Shown: positions 7,770 to 16,676, numbered from the stretch's first letter. The stretch is DNA of 33,816 nt from Saprospira grandis DSM 2844 (GCA_945888475.1 CAMDAB010000028.1:1-33816); one strand, 5' to 3'. Notes: generated from the letters alone by a model not told the origin. Made by a program: numbers and translations.

Positions 7770-8969
7770 TTATTCGGCATTTTCCTCTGCCGGCGTTTCA
7801 GTTACTACCGATTCAGTAGTTTCTTCTGCAATAACGATAGGTTCATCAGTGCCGTCTGCAACGGCCTCTGCAGCTTTCAATTCCTCGGCACTGGCAGTTT
7901 TAGAAAGTACTTTTGCAAGACGTACTTCCAAATCGGCAAGGGTTTTATTCATATCGGCCAGTTTGGCTTTTTTCGATTCCAGTCTTTCGAGAATCATTTT
8001 GGCGCGCACTTCGCTCAGTTGAGCCTCCAATTGGGTGGCATTATTGTTGTTGACCTTTCTGAAGAGAAAATCGTAATCTTTTTGGTCGCGATTGACAGAA
8101 TAGCCCATCTTTTGAATTGCTTCCTTTAATCCCTCAATCCTACGCTGTAAACGAGTTTCAACATTGCCGGAGTTTGGATTTTGAGCATTAGAACCCCCAA
8201 AACGGCGATCTTTTACTTCTTTGAAAGCCTTATCGATTCTTGCCCAGATTTCATTGCGTCCTTCGCGTGTGAGTTTAGCAGTCTTTAATTCGGCTTGCAG
8301 CGCTTTAAGTTTATCGAACCACTTAGCCCAATCGCCACTATTTTTCTCAAGAGCCTCGTCGATTTGGTTAAGCAGATTGCTCATTTTCTGAAAAACTTCG
8401 TTTGCTGCTGTTTCGAAGGCAGTATCTTCAACTTCGCGTAGTTTCTTTAGCGAGCCAAAAAGTTCATTCAATCGGTCGCGCAAGATATTGGTATGTTCGC
8501 GGAAAAGGTTTTGTTCCTGAACCTGATTTTGTATTTTGGTTTGGAAGGTTTTGAGTTCCTCCCACATTTCTTTGCTGTATTGAGTCATTTTTTCAACCTT
8601 ATCCTGCAGGGCATCCAATTCCGATGCGTAGGTCTGGAAAAGTTTGGTTGAAAGTACTATAAAAAGCCATTCGGTTTGTGTTCTTTTAATCAGGTCTTCC
8701 TTTTCGGCAGCACTGTAACCTTCGGGAAGTATAGAACTTGAGGCAGAAAGCTCGGTTCTGATATGTTCATGACCTTCGGGAAAAGCAACCGCCTCGCCCT
8801 TTCTCCAGTTGTTCATCAGTTGATCTGAAAGCTCTTCAGTTGCTGAATCCCCTGCAAAAATCCAGGAATCCACACAATTTGCATTTGCATTCAATTCAAC
8901 GGCAATCAATACTTTTTCGGCATTTTCATCGCTGCCTTTTTGTCCCCATAAAACGAGTTTAGTTTTCAT
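7770..8969 (-). CDS. Coiled-coil protein with DUF349-like helical segment
   Basis: A 399-aa soluble, highly charged, mostly helical protein without signal peptide. The first 80 residues look globular (MKTKLVLWGQKGSDENAEKV ... WRKGEAVAFPEGHEH). The rest is predicted coiled coil. The stretch WAKWFDKLKALQAELKT ... EIWARIDKAFKEVKDRRFG (about residues 215-258) resembles the repeated unit of DUF349 proteins (W-x-x-l...elW-x-r-f-x-x-a), but I see only one clear copy. The last 35 residues are Glu/Thr/Ala-rich and acidic. Function unknown; this type of gene is common in Bacteroidota. A TAACTTTG -7 box lies 62 nt upstream. Confidence 0.65.
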   Translation of the reverse strand: MKTKLVLWGQKGSDENAEKVLIAVELNANANCVDSWIFAGDSATEELSDQLMNNWRKGEAVAFPEGHEHIRTELSASSSILPEGYSAAEKEDLIKRTQTEWLFIVLSTKLFQTYASELDALQDKVEKMTQYSKEMWEELKTFQTKIQNQVQEQNLFREHTNILRDRLNELFGSLKKLREVEDTAFETAANEVFQKMSNLLNQIDEALEKNSGDWAKWFDKLKALQAELKTAKLTREGRNEIWARIDKAFKEVKDRRFGGSNAQNPNSGNVETRLQRRIEGLKEAIQKMGYSVNRDQKDYDFLFRKVNNNNATQLEAQLSEVRAKMILERLESKKAKLADMNKTLADLEVRLAKVLSKTASAEELKAAEAVADGTDEPIVIAEETTESVVTETPAEENAE

Positions 8970-9031
8970 GTCTTCAGTTCTTAGTTGTGTTGTAAATCAT
9001 TAAAACAGGTAGTGTTAGTAATTAAGAATTG

Positions 9032-9039
9032 CAAAGTTA
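9032..9039 (-). promoter_or_regulatory. Putative -7 box for the coiled-coil gene
   Basis: TAACTTTG on minus matches TAnnTTTG. The -33 position at 19 nt is a T run without the final G. It lies 62 nt before the ATG at 8969. Confidence 0.45.
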
Positions 9040-9162
9040 CAGTGATTTTCTCAGAAATAAAAAATAAAAATTTTTATAAAAAATACCATTTGGATTAAAC
9101 CAGCGTCAAATTTGTCGGTCATAATGCTGACAAACATTAAAAAACGTCAAAAATTTAACCTT

Positions 9163-9849
9163 ATGAAAACGAATTTCTTTTTTCTGATTCCCTTAGCTTT
9201 TGCATTTTCACTGCTTTTTAGTTCCTGCCTTAAAGAGATTGAAATTAGCGAAGAGGATGTTGTTGAAAGTATCGAAGCGACATTAAAAAGCAATGGCTCG
9301 GAAGATATGGCTTTGATTTCAACACCTTATAAGGCTGCTGCCTGCGGTTTTACAAACGACACCACTGTTACAAAATCAGTTAGCGGGACCGATTTTAACT
9401 GGAGCCGGACTGCCAACTGGAACTGGGTAGTGAATTGCGACAGCAACAATGCCTATAATAATGTTGTGTTTACCGAAAGCGGCAGCTCAACTTTCGAAGG
9501 GCCCAGATTAGCCTGGACAGCGACACATGGAGGTTCTTTTACCCTGAGTAATCTCTTGGTTTCGGAAGCAAATTACATCGTCAATGGTAATATGACCCGA
9601 AATGCAGGCGGCAGCATCACATCGAGACGACGTAGTGAAAATTACAGCAGCACAGTAGTGCACAACTGGACAAATATCAATGTAAATAAAGACAGCCGCA
9701 GTATTGTGTCGGGAACCGGAACCGTTAATTATAGCGGAAGCATTGCGGGCAACACGATAACCCGTACAGGTACAATTGTTTATAACGGAAATGGTACGGC
9801 AACCTTGACCATGGATAACGGAAATGTCTTCACCATTCAAACCAGATAG
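9163..9849 (+). CDS. Secreted beta-rich lipoprotein, unknown function
   Basis: The ATG at 9163 opens a lipoprotein signal peptide (MKTNFFFLIPLAFAFSLLFSSC) with lipobox FSSC. An upstream in-frame start at 9112 would only add a charged leader before the signal and is unlikely. The mature part (about 205 aa) is rich in Ser, Thr, Asn and Gly, with repeated strands such as SSTFEGPRLAWTATHGGSFTL and GTGTVNYSGSIAGNTITRTGTIVYNGNGTATL, suggesting a beta-sheet or beta-solenoid fold on the outer membrane. A Cys pair (ACGF and VNCDS) may form a disulfide. It is followed by a terminator, so it is probably monocistronic. No family recognised. Confidence 0.75.
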   Translation: MKTNFFFLIPLAFAFSLLFSSCLKEIEISEEDVVESIEATLKSNGSEDMALISTPYKAAACGFTNDTTVTKSVSGTDFNWSRTANWNWVVNCDSNNAYNNVVFTESGSSTFEGPRLAWTATHGGSFTLSNLLVSEANYIVNGNMTRNAGGSITSRRRSENYSSTVVHNWTNINVNKDSRSIVSGTGTVNYSGSIAGNTITRTGTIVYNGNGTATLTMDNGNVFTIQTR

Positions 9850-9873
9850 CGGAATTGATTTTTAAATCAACAC

Positions 9874-9912
9874 AAGCCCGGAATCAAATAGGTTTCGGGC
9901 TTCGGTTTTTTT
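9874..9912 (+). terminator. Rho-independent terminator
   Basis: AAGCCCGG...TTTCGGGCTT hairpin (arms about 9874-9883 and 9893-9902) followed by CGG and T7. It closes the lipoprotein gene that ends at 9849. Confidence 0.75.
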
Positions 9913-9924
9913 ATTGGATTTGCT

Positions 9925-9932
9925 TATATTTG
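9925..9932 (+). promoter_or_regulatory. -7 box of the MbnP-like/ApbE operon
   Basis: TATATTTG matches TAnnTTTG perfectly and lies 19 nt before the ATG at 9952, giving a very short leader. The expected -33 region (TTCG) falls inside the preceding terminator's tail. Confidence 0.55.
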
Positions 9933-9951
9933 CAATTCTAAAACAGAAAGC

Positions 9952-10740
9952 ATGTTTTTCTTAAAAATATTTTTTTTTCTTGCACTTATTTCGGTCTTTG
10001 TCTCCTGCACAAGCGTTGAAGGATGTATCGACCCAGTTGCAGAAAATTTCGATCCCGAAGCAGATAAAAACTGCTGCTGCCTCTATTATCAGCTCAGGTT
10101 CGATATAGACCATAGCATCGACACATTCGGCACATCTTTTAATCTTTTGAATTTTTATACAGATGCTGCAGGGGCAGCTTATCAGATAAAATCATCTGCA
10201 TTGCTTATATCTGATGTTTCTCTGCTCAAGGCCGATGGAACAGCTTTTTACGTAAATGATTCTATTCTTACAACGCTGCAAAATGGCAGCAGCAGCTGGC
10301 TTCGCGACGATTTTTTTTACCTGAAACCCGGAAATTTTATCAGTGATGTAGGAGCCTTTACTACTTTTGGCGATTATACTAAGGTTCGTTTCCTTGTCGG
10401 TCTTTCAGGTACTGCCACACAGAGCGATGGGTCTGCACTCACCACTACACATCCGCTTTCGGCCATAAATTCCTTCTACGACGCAACTAGTGGTCGATAT
10501 CGCTCTGGAAGATGGGAGATCATCAAAAATGTAACAGATACAACCCTTTATGAATTGACCGATACGGTTTGGGTAGAATTAGATTACCCCCTCAGCAGCA
10601 GAGACGGTTTCGACACGGTACTTCCTTTGGGTTTCAATTACAGTACGCTGATGCAGGATATTGTATTCGCAACAGACGATTCAATCACGGTGATTCAAAA
10701 AATAAAAAATAATGTCAGGAATGCGTTTTATATTCAATAG
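9952..10740 (+). CDS. Lipoprotein, possibly MbnP-like
   Basis: A 262-aa lipoprotein with lipobox FVSC (Cys19). It is followed by GCIDPVAENFDPEADKNCCC, a Cys- and Asp-rich calcium-loop-like motif common at the N-terminus of Bacteroidota surface proteins (C-x-D-P-x-A-x-N-x-x-P). The body begins YYQLRFDIDHSIDTF and has YQIKSSALLISDVSLLKADG and YLKPGNFISDVGAF, then a 'V-R-F-L-V-G-L-S-G-T' strand. This order recalls the MbnP family (periplasmic copper-binding partners of MbnH), but the distinctive metal or tryptophan residues cannot be confirmed by eye. The end overlaps the ApbE gene by up to 29 nt, so the two are almost certainly co-expressed. No MbnH-like di-heme enzyme is next to it. Confidence 0.6.
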   Translation: MFFLKIFFFLALISVFVSCTSVEGCIDPVAENFDPEADKNCCCLYYQLRFDIDHSIDTFGTSFNLLNFYTDAAGAAYQIKSSALLISDVSLLKADGTAFYVNDSILTTLQNGSSSWLRDDFFYLKPGNFISDVGAFTTFGDYTKVRFLVGLSGTATQSDGSALTTTHPLSAINSFYDATSGRYRSGRWEIIKNVTDTTLYELTDTVWVELDYPLSSRDGFDTVLPLGFNYSTLMQDIVFATDDSITVIQKIKNNVRNAFYIQ

Positions 10741-11764
10741 CAGCCTTTTTGCAATGAGCTTTATTCTGCTGCTCTCCTGCGGAAATGAGAAGGCTAAACA
10801 ACGCCTTACAGAATTTAAGGGTAAAACAATGGGTGCTGGTTACAGCATCTCCTACCACGATAGCCTCAACAGAAACTTTCAGCCGCAGATCGATTCACTT
10901 CTAGCTGTTTTCGATAAAGAAATTTCGACTTATCGAGAGGATTCGCGACTCATGGCCTTCAATAATAGCGATAGTGGTATTTTTATTGCTAACAGTGAGC
11001 CCTTGCATTTGCTGCGCAATTTCAAAACCTCGATTAAGATTTTTGAAGCCTCCTCTGGTTGGTTCAATCCTGCCGTGATGCCGCTCGTAAATTATTGGGG
11101 ATTTGGCAAAGGAGATAAAAAAGGCGTTGAAAATCCCGACACTACATTGATTGACTCCCTTGTAAAATTATGCGATTTTAAAAATATTGAGCTAATTGAA
11201 AAAGAGGCTGGCGTATTTATCCGTAAAAAGAATCCAAAAACTCAGGTTGTGCTGAATGCTATTGCACCCGGAGATGCAGCCGATGAAATCGGTCGATTTC
11301 TGGAGAAAAACGCTATCAGAGATTACCTTATAGAAATCGGCGGCGAAATCCGTTGCCGTGGCAAACAATCGAAAAACTTCGGTTGGATGGTTGGCATCAA
11401 CACCCCAAAGGAAAATGCTGCCCTGAACGATATGCAGGTGGTTGTTGAACTGAATGATATGAGTTTGGCGACCTCGGGCAATTACCGGAATTTTATAGAA
11501 GTAAAGGGCAAAAAATATGCACATACTATTAATCCCTTCACAGGCTTTCCCGAAAAAAATGCTCTTTTGAGTGCCTCCATATTTACTGCCGACTGTGCCG
11601 ATGCCGATGCAATAGCCACCGCCTGTATGGCTATGGGACCCGATAAAGCTTGGGACATGATTGTCAAAATGAAAGGCGTTGAAGCCTATTTTATCTATTC
11701 CGATGAAAAAGGCGAAATGAAAGTGAAACATACCGATAAAATGGCCGCCTGGCTGAAGCAATAG
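10712..11764 (+). CDS. apbE: FAD:protein FMN transferase (ApbE family), lipoprotein
   Basis: Transfers FMN from FAD to Thr/Ser of target proteins in the periplasm, for example subunits of RNF or Na+-NQR. The 350-aa protein has a lipobox (FILLLSCG, Cys23) and the full set of ApbE motifs: KTMGAGYSI (38-46), IEIGGEIRCRG (207-217) then WMVGIN, ATSGNYRNF (253-261) with KKYAHTINPFTGFP (267-280), and the Mg-binding TADCADADAIATA (292-304). One variation is NAIAPGDAAD (182-191), where many members have A-K-G-Y-A-V-D. The start at 10712 overlaps the upstream gene; an ATG at 10721 (MRFIFNSSLF) is an equal candidate. No target flavoprotein is in the window. Confidence 0.92.
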   Translation: MSGMRFIFNSSLFAMSFILLLSCGNEKAKQRLTEFKGKTMGAGYSISYHDSLNRNFQPQIDSLLAVFDKEISTYREDSRLMAFNNSDSGIFIANSEPLHLLRNFKTSIKIFEASSGWFNPAVMPLVNYWGFGKGDKKGVENPDTTLIDSLVKLCDFKNIELIEKEAGVFIRKKNPKTQVVLNAIAPGDAADEIGRFLEKNAIRDYLIEIGGEIRCRGKQSKNFGWMVGINTPKENAALNDMQVVVELNDMSLATSGNYRNFIEVKGKKYAHTINPFTGFPEKNALLSASIFTADCADADAIATACMAMGPDKAWDMIVKMKGVEAYFIYSDEKGEMKVKHTDKMAAWLKQ

Positions 11765-11903
11765 TTCTTTGGCGTTTCAGCACGTTAAAGTTTTCTAAAA
11801 GGCCAAATAAGACAGGAAAAAGTGTTATTATTATGCACTAAAATTAGAAATGTTAATTTACTTTAAAATATAAAATATTTATTCTTAATTACTTGCATCT
11901 AAC

Positions 11904-12083
11904 ATGTTAAAAAATAATCCAATTAGTTTTGATGGTAGCTATATTAAAGAAGTAGCTGCCGTTGTTTTAAGTTGGGATGATTTTGTTAAAGTTTTCATAG
12001 ATGACCCTAAGATGGCAAGAAGAGATAAAATTTTCAATGAATACAAACGTTATCCTGAATCAAGTACTGTTAGGCAACAATAA
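11904..12083 (+). CDS. Small hypothetical protein upstream of the PIN gene
   Basis: A 59-aa frame from an ATG at 11904 (MLKNNPISFDGSYIKEVAAV ... ending YPESSTVRQQ). It is acidic-basic mixed with no membrane segment. It ends 2 nt before the GTG start of the PIN-domain gene, which suggests translational coupling and argues that it is a real gene. I do not recognise a family. It could be an extra component of the toxin-antitoxin module or the leftover end of a longer gene. It is AT-rich like its downstream neighbours and unlike the apbE gene before it. Confidence 0.45.
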   Translation: MLKNNPISFDGSYIKEVAAVVLSWDDFVKVFIDDPKMARRDKIFNEYKRYPESSTVRQQ

Positions 12084-12085
12084 AA

Positions 12086-12550
12086 GTGAAACAAAGAATA
12101 TACATAGACACATCAGTCTTCGGCGGACATTTTGACGAAGAGTTTAAAGAACATACTATTCCATTGTTTGACAGAATCAAAGAAGGTGAATTTATTATTC
12201 TATACTCAACAGTTACGCAGGACGAACTTGAAAACGCACCTGAAAAAGTAAAAGAACTTGTCAAAAGTCTTAGAGTCGACCTGACAGAATTTATTGAAAC
12301 AACTGACGAATCAGTTGACTTGGCAACTGAATACATTACTGAAAAAGTAGTAGGACAAACTAGTTTTGCGGACTGCTTGCATATAGCCATAGCCACCATA
12401 AACCATGCAGACTTTTTAGTAAGTTGGAACTTTAAACACATCGTGAACATTGAAAGAATAAGGGGTTACAACGCTATCAACATTAAAAACGGATACAAAC
12501 AATTAGAAATACGTTCACCAAGAGAATTTGAAAAATATGAAGACGACTAA
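12086..12550 (+). CDS. PIN-domain protein, probable VapC-like toxin
   Basis: A 154-aa PIN-fold nuclease starting at GTG, so MKQRIYIDTSVFGG. PIN domains cut RNA with a cluster of acidic residues; here Asp8 (IDTS), Glu47 or Glu49 (TQDELEN), Asp96 (TSFADCLHIAIA) and Asp109 (HADFLVSW) match that pattern. Toxins of VapC type target tRNA or rRNA; the target here is unknown. The 3' end overlaps by 14 nt a 50-aa frame that looks like its antitoxin, giving a toxin-first order. The region is AT-rich, which fits horizontal gain. Confidence 0.8.
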   Translation: MKQRIYIDTSVFGGHFDEEFKEHTIPLFDRIKEGEFIILYSTVTQDELENAPEKVKELVKSLRVDLTEFIETTDESVDLATEYITEKVVGQTSFADCLHIAIATINHADFLVSWNFKHIVNIERIRGYNAINIKNGYKQLEIRSPREFEKYEDD

Positions 12551-12689
12551 AAAAACATTTGATGCCGTAAAATTTATGCGTCAACAGCGAGACAAATTAA
12601 GCGAGAAGTTATCTAAGATGACAAAAGAAGAAATCATAGAATACTTCAAGAAACGTAAGACAAAGACAGCAATAAAGCCCAGTGCATAA
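12537..12689 (+). CDS. Small putative antitoxin overlapping the PIN gene
   Basis: A 50-aa frame (MKTTKKTFDAVKFMRQQRDK ... ending AIKPSA), too short to be listed by most gene finders. Its layout resembles the small antitoxins paired with PIN toxins in Bacteroidota and Cyanobacteria: a short basic start, D-x-V-x-x-x-R-Q, a helix, then KMTKEEIIEYFKKRK (residues 28-42). The start overlaps the PIN stop by 14 nt, so translation is coupled. No DNA-binding motif is obvious, and assignment as antitoxin is an inference from size, motif and position. Confidence 0.6.
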   Translation: MKTTKKTFDAVKFMRQQRDKLSEKLSKMTKEEIIEYFKKRKTKTAIKPSA

Positions 12690-12773
12690 TAGGATGAGCT
12701 TCGGCTGCTTACTATCGCCTTCACGAAAAAAAAGGTTTCATTGAACTAATTTTTCAGAAAAAAGATAGCAAAA

Positions 12774-13238
12774 ATGAGAAATAATATATTCAAGTCTTTA
12801 GCACTTCACATTGAAGGTATTCAAAGAATGAAGGGCATGGAGGAAAATAATAAACATATTCAATCAGTAGCAGCTCAATACAAATGCAAGAAAGAGGAAT
12901 TGTTTGAAGATATGATTTATGCCATTTCACTTTCAAACACAGATATTTTAAATAAACTCTATGCAATAGTTTTGGGAAGAAAGTCTTTTAACATTTATCC
13001 TGATTTGGATTTGATTTCTTATCTTAGTTTTGTACAAAGCAAAAATATAAAGGAAGGTGAAAACTCTTCTAACGCCCATGAATTAAAAGATTTTATTGAA
13101 AAATTGAGTGATGTCATAGCAAAATTCGATAAGCTAAAACAACTTGAAAAAATTTTTGAACGCCCCGAAGCCGGAAAGTTGAAAAATAAAAGAAAAACTA
13201 CATCTGATTTTGAAAAATTAGAATCAATTTTAGTCTAA
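12774..13238 (+). CDS. Hypothetical protein
   Basis: A 154-aa, Lys-rich, mostly helical protein with no signal peptide or membrane segment. Segments such as KHIQSVAAQYKCKKEELFEDM and DFIEKLSDVIAKFDKLKQLEK suggest coiled coil, and KNKRKTT near the end is basic. Not recognised. It follows the toxin-antitoxin module after 84 nt and ends 10 nt before the DUF4175 gene. Its AT-rich codons resemble the toxin-antitoxin block more than the DUF4175 gene, so it may belong to the same acquired segment. Confidence 0.6.
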   Translation: MRNNIFKSLALHIEGIQRMKGMEENNKHIQSVAAQYKCKKEELFEDMIYAISLSNTDILNKLYAIVLGRKSFNIYPDLDLISYLSFVQSKNIKEGENSSNAHELKDFIEKLSDVIAKFDKLKQLEKIFERPEAGKLKNKRKTTSDFEKLESILV

Positions 13239-13248
13239 ATAACTTTAA

Positions 13249-16200
13249 ATGCAACATAGCAACTATCATATTCTCATAGAAAAACTGGATGCATTCATCC
13301 GGAAATATTATGCCAACAATCTTATCAGGGGCAGTCTGCATAGTCTTGCGCTCATCAGTGTCATGTGGACAACCTTAGTACTGCTCGAGCACTATGTGTT
13401 CAGTTCATCTGTTTCTTCCATTGCTTTCCGCAAGTCGCTGTTTTATTCATTCGGTCTCACAGCTTTGATAGCTTTGGGATTTTGGATTTTCAAACCGCTG
13501 GTTCAGTATTTCAGATTGGGCAAAATCATCAGTCATGAAAAGGCTGCACAGATTATTGGAGCGCATTTTAGCAATGTTAAAGATAAACTCCTGAATGTAT
13601 TGCAGCTGAAATCAATGTCGGCCCAGGAAAACAGCGCTCTTTTGGTAGCTGCCATCAATCAGAAAACTGAAGAGCTGCAACCTATCCCCTTCAAAAATGC
13701 AATCGACCTGAAAAAGAACCGAAAGTACCTGCGTTTTGTATTACCACCGCTCTTTCTGTTTTTGGGACTTTTGCTTTCTTCAAATATTATTCAGAGCAGC
13801 ACCAATCGCATTCTCAACAGCAATAAGGAATTTGAAAGGGAAGCTCCTTTTGAATTTGTAGTGTTGAATTCCGACAAAAAAGTAGTTCAGTTCGAAGATT
13901 TTACCCTCGAGGTACAGATTAAAGACAAGGGTGCACTTCCCTCCGATGTTTTTATTGAGGTAGATAACTACAAATACAAACTGGAAAAAATTGGTCCCTC
14001 AAAATATAAATACACCTTTTACAAAATTCAGAAAGACGCCAAATTTCGCCTTTCGGCCAATGGTTTCAACTCCAAAAGCTATGATATAGATGTTTTAGAA
14101 AAACCAAATATCCTCGACTTGGCGGTCAAGTTGAAATATCCGGCTTATACCGGGCGTAGTAACGAAAACGTGAGTAATGTTGGCGATCTTGCTGTCCCAA
14201 TTGGAACCGACATTGAATGGATTTTTGGTGCCGAAAATACCGATGCGCTCTCAGTGCTTTTCCCTGGCGAAGAAAAAGCTCAGAATGCACAACGTGCCGA
14301 CAGAAAAATGTACACTGTCCGTAAAAAAGTAATGCAAGATGGTGTATACAAAATTTTTATTTCGAACAGTCTGCTTCCAAATGCCGATTCGGTATCCTAT
14401 ACACTTACTGTGATTCCCGATTTATTCCCCAGCATAGATTTGGAAAAATTCACTGATTCAACCGATAACAGAGTTGTTTTTCTGGCCGGCGAAGCATCCG
14501 ATGATTATGGTATCAGGAATCTGTCTCTGCATTACACCATCGAGCGCGATGGCAAACTCATCAAGCAGGAGGTAATGCCTATGGCAATTAGCCCCGGCAA
14601 ACAGACAACCTACAATTATACACTGAACATGCGCAGCTTCGACTTGAAAGCAGGTGATAAATTCAGTTATTATTTCCAGGTTTGGGACAACGATGCAGTA
14701 CAGGGCAGTAAGTCATCGAAAACAGCGATGATGTTCTATCAGATGCCAACCATGGATGAGGTGGAGAAAAAAGAAGAAAGCAATAACGAACAGATAAAAT
14801 CTGATCTCGAAAAAGCTATGAAAGAGATTGATGAACTGCAAAAAGCACTCAAAAAGGCAAAGGAAGGTGTTTTACAGAAAAACGAACTCAACTGGCAGGA
14901 CCGTCGCGAAATTGAAAAACTGCTCGAGCAACAAAAACAAACAGAGGAAAAAATCAAAGAGGCTCAGGAGAATTTTAAGGAAAACATGAAAAATCAGGAA
15001 GAATTCCAGAAAGTGGATGAAGAACTGATGGAAAAACAAAAAATGTTGGAGGAACTCTTCGAGCAGGTGATGTCGGATGAGATGAAAGAGCTTTTCGAAC
15101 AAATGGAAAAAATGCTGGAAAATCTCGACAAAAACGAGGTGCTGAAGCAGATGGAAAACATGGAGCTCAATGACGAAAAACTCAAGGCCGAACTTGACCG
15201 TATGTTGGAGCTTTTCAAAAAGATGGAAGTGGAAAAAGAGATGTCGGATGCCATCAACAAACTCGATTCCCTTGCAAAAAAACAGGAAGAATTAAGTAAG
15301 GAAACCGAGAAAAATGAAAATGCCTCACCCGAAAAACAGCAGGAACTACAAAAGAAACAGGAAGAGCTGAACAAAGAGTTCGATAAGGTGAAGGAAGGTA
15401 TCGATAAGGCAAAGGAGAAGAACGAAGAATTGGAACAGCCAATGGACCTTGATTCGAAAGAACTGGAACAACAAGAAAAAGACGTGCAGGAAGAGCAGCA
15501 GAACTCTTCGCAGCAGCTCAATCAGAAGCAGAATAAAAATGCTTCGAAATCGCAGAAAAATGCTGCCCAGAAAATGAAAAAAATGTCGCAGCAAATGCAG
15601 CAGATGATGCAAATGAACCAAATGCAACAGATGGAGCAGGACGTAAAAGCTATGCGACAGCTGCTCGAAAATCTGGTAAACCTTTCCTTTGAGCAGGAAC
15701 GTCTGATTGACGAGGTGAGCAAATCGATTCCTAATACACCTGCCTATGTGGCACTTGTCCGCGAACAGTTTAAACTGAAAGACGATTTTAAATTGGTAGA
15801 GGATAGTCTGAATGCACTCGCCAAAAGAGTACATCAGATTCAGGGCTTTATAACCGAAAAGGTGGCCGATACCAAAAAATCACTCAAAAGCAGTATTGAA
15901 ACATTGGAAGAGCGCGACAAGAGAATGGCTTCTGTCAATCAGCAATATGCTATGACCTATGTCAACGATCTGGCGCTTATGCTCAGTGAATCGATGGAAC
16001 AAATGCAGCAGCAGATGGCCCAGCAAATGCCAGGACAGCAGATGTGTGAGAAACCCGGTAGCGGTGAGGGAGAGGGGAGTAAACCAGGGAAACCGGGGAA
16101 TAAACCCGGCATGGGCGGACTGAAACAGATGCAGGATCAGCTAAATCAGCAGATAGAAAAAATGCAGCAACAGATGAAAGACGGTAAAAATCCGTCAAGT

Positions 16201-16617
16201 AAAGATTTTGCGGAAATGGCCGCAAAACAAGCTGCTATTCGCAAAGCACTGCAGGATATGAAACGCCAGAAACAGCAAAATGGTAAGGACGCTGGTAAAG
16301 ATCTCCAGAACATGATCAATGAAATGGATAAAACCGAAACTGATCTGGTCAACAAAAAACTACCCAACGATATCAATAAAAGGCAACAAGATATCCTCAC
16401 TCGACTGCTCGAACATGAAAAGTCAGAGCGTGAACGCGAATATAACAATGAACGCAAATCTGAACAGCCCAAGCAGACCGAACCAAAAATACCGCCTGCA
16501 ATGCAGGAATATCTCAAAAAACGTAAGGGCCAGGTTGAAATGTTCAAAACTGTTTCTCCGGCACTGAAACCTTATTACAAAAATCTGGTAGAAGAATATT
16601 TCAGATCTTTGAAGTAA
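13249..16617 (+). CDS. DUF4175-family membrane protein with long coiled coil
   Basis: A 1122-aa protein with three predicted membrane helices near the N-terminus (about 29-49, 65-85 and 161-180). A periplasmic-like beta domain follows (about 195-500; APFEFVVLNSDKKVVQFEDF ... ASDDYGIRNLSLHYTIERDG). The remaining half is a Glu/Lys/Gln/Met-rich coiled coil with runs such as QQMQQMMQMNQMQQMEQD and a Gly/Pro/Lys-rich insert (GSGEGEGSKPGKPGNKPGM). This layout is that of DUF4175 proteins, which are nearly universal in Bacteroidota and of unknown function. The biased composition leaves long open frames on the opposite strand; these are shadows. A strong terminator follows at 16638. Confidence 0.88.
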   Translation: MQHSNYHILIEKLDAFIRKYYANNLIRGSLHSLALISVMWTTLVLLEHYVFSSSVSSIAFRKSLFYSFGLTALIALGFWIFKPLVQYFRLGKIISHEKAAQIIGAHFSNVKDKLLNVLQLKSMSAQENSALLVAAINQKTEELQPIPFKNAIDLKKNRKYLRFVLPPLFLFLGLLLSSNIIQSSTNRILNSNKEFEREAPFEFVVLNSDKKVVQFEDFTLEVQIKDKGALPSDVFIEVDNYKYKLEKIGPSKYKYTFYKIQKDAKFRLSANGFNSKSYDIDVLEKPNILDLAVKLKYPAYTGRSNENVSNVGDLAVPIGTDIEWIFGAENTDALSVLFPGEEKAQNAQRADRKMYTVRKKVMQDGVYKIFISNSLLPNADSVSYTLTVIPDLFPSIDLEKFTDSTDNRVVFLAGEASDDYGIRNLSLHYTIERDGKLIKQEVMPMAISPGKQTTYNYTLNMRSFDLKAGDKFSYYFQVWDNDAVQGSKSSKTAMMFYQMPTMDEVEKKEESNNEQIKSDLEKAMKEIDELQKALKKAKEGVLQKNELNWQDRREIEKLLEQQKQTEEKIKEAQENFKENMKNQEEFQKVDEELMEKQKMLEELFEQVMSDEMKELFEQMEKMLENLDKNEVLKQMENMELNDEKLKAELDRMLELFKKMEVEKEMSDAINKLDSLAKKQEELSKETEKNENASPEKQQELQKKQEELNKEFDKVKEGIDKAKEKNEELEQPMDLDSKELEQQEKDVQEEQQNSSQQLNQKQNKNASKSQKNAAQKMKKMSQQMQQMMQMNQMQQMEQDVKAMRQLLENLVNLSFEQERLIDEVSKSIPNTPAYVALVREQFKLKDDFKLVEDSLNALAKRVHQIQGFITEKVADTKKSLKSSIETLEERDKRMASVNQQYAMTYVNDLALMLSESMEQMQQQMAQQMPGQQMCEKPGSGEGEGSKPGKPGNKPGMGGLKQMQDQLNQQIEKMQQQMKDGKNPSSKDFAEMAAKQAAIRKALQDMKRQKQQNGKDAGKDLQNMINEMDKTETDLVNKKLPNDINKRQQDILTRLLEHEKSEREREYNNERKSEQPKQTEPKIPPAMQEYLKKRKGQVEMFKTVSPALKPYYKNLVEEYFRSLK

Positions 16618-16637
16618 TAAATAAGAATTTCAAATAT

Positions 16638-16676
16638 AATGCCCTCAAAAAGTTAGGCACTTTTTGGGGGCATTTT
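16638..16676 (+). terminator. Rho-independent terminator after the DUF4175 gene
   Basis: A 16-bp stem AATGCCCTCAAAAAGT / ACTTTTTGGGGGCATT with one wobble pair, a 5-nt loop and a short T run. It begins 20 nt after the stop codon at 16617. Confidence 0.85.

Noticed and set aside
14739-16547. Several long minus-strand frames opposite the DUF4175 gene (Ser/Cys/Phe-rich)
   Set aside because: They mirror the GAA/AAA/CAG-rich coiled-coil coding of the plus strand. None has family motifs or a promoter.
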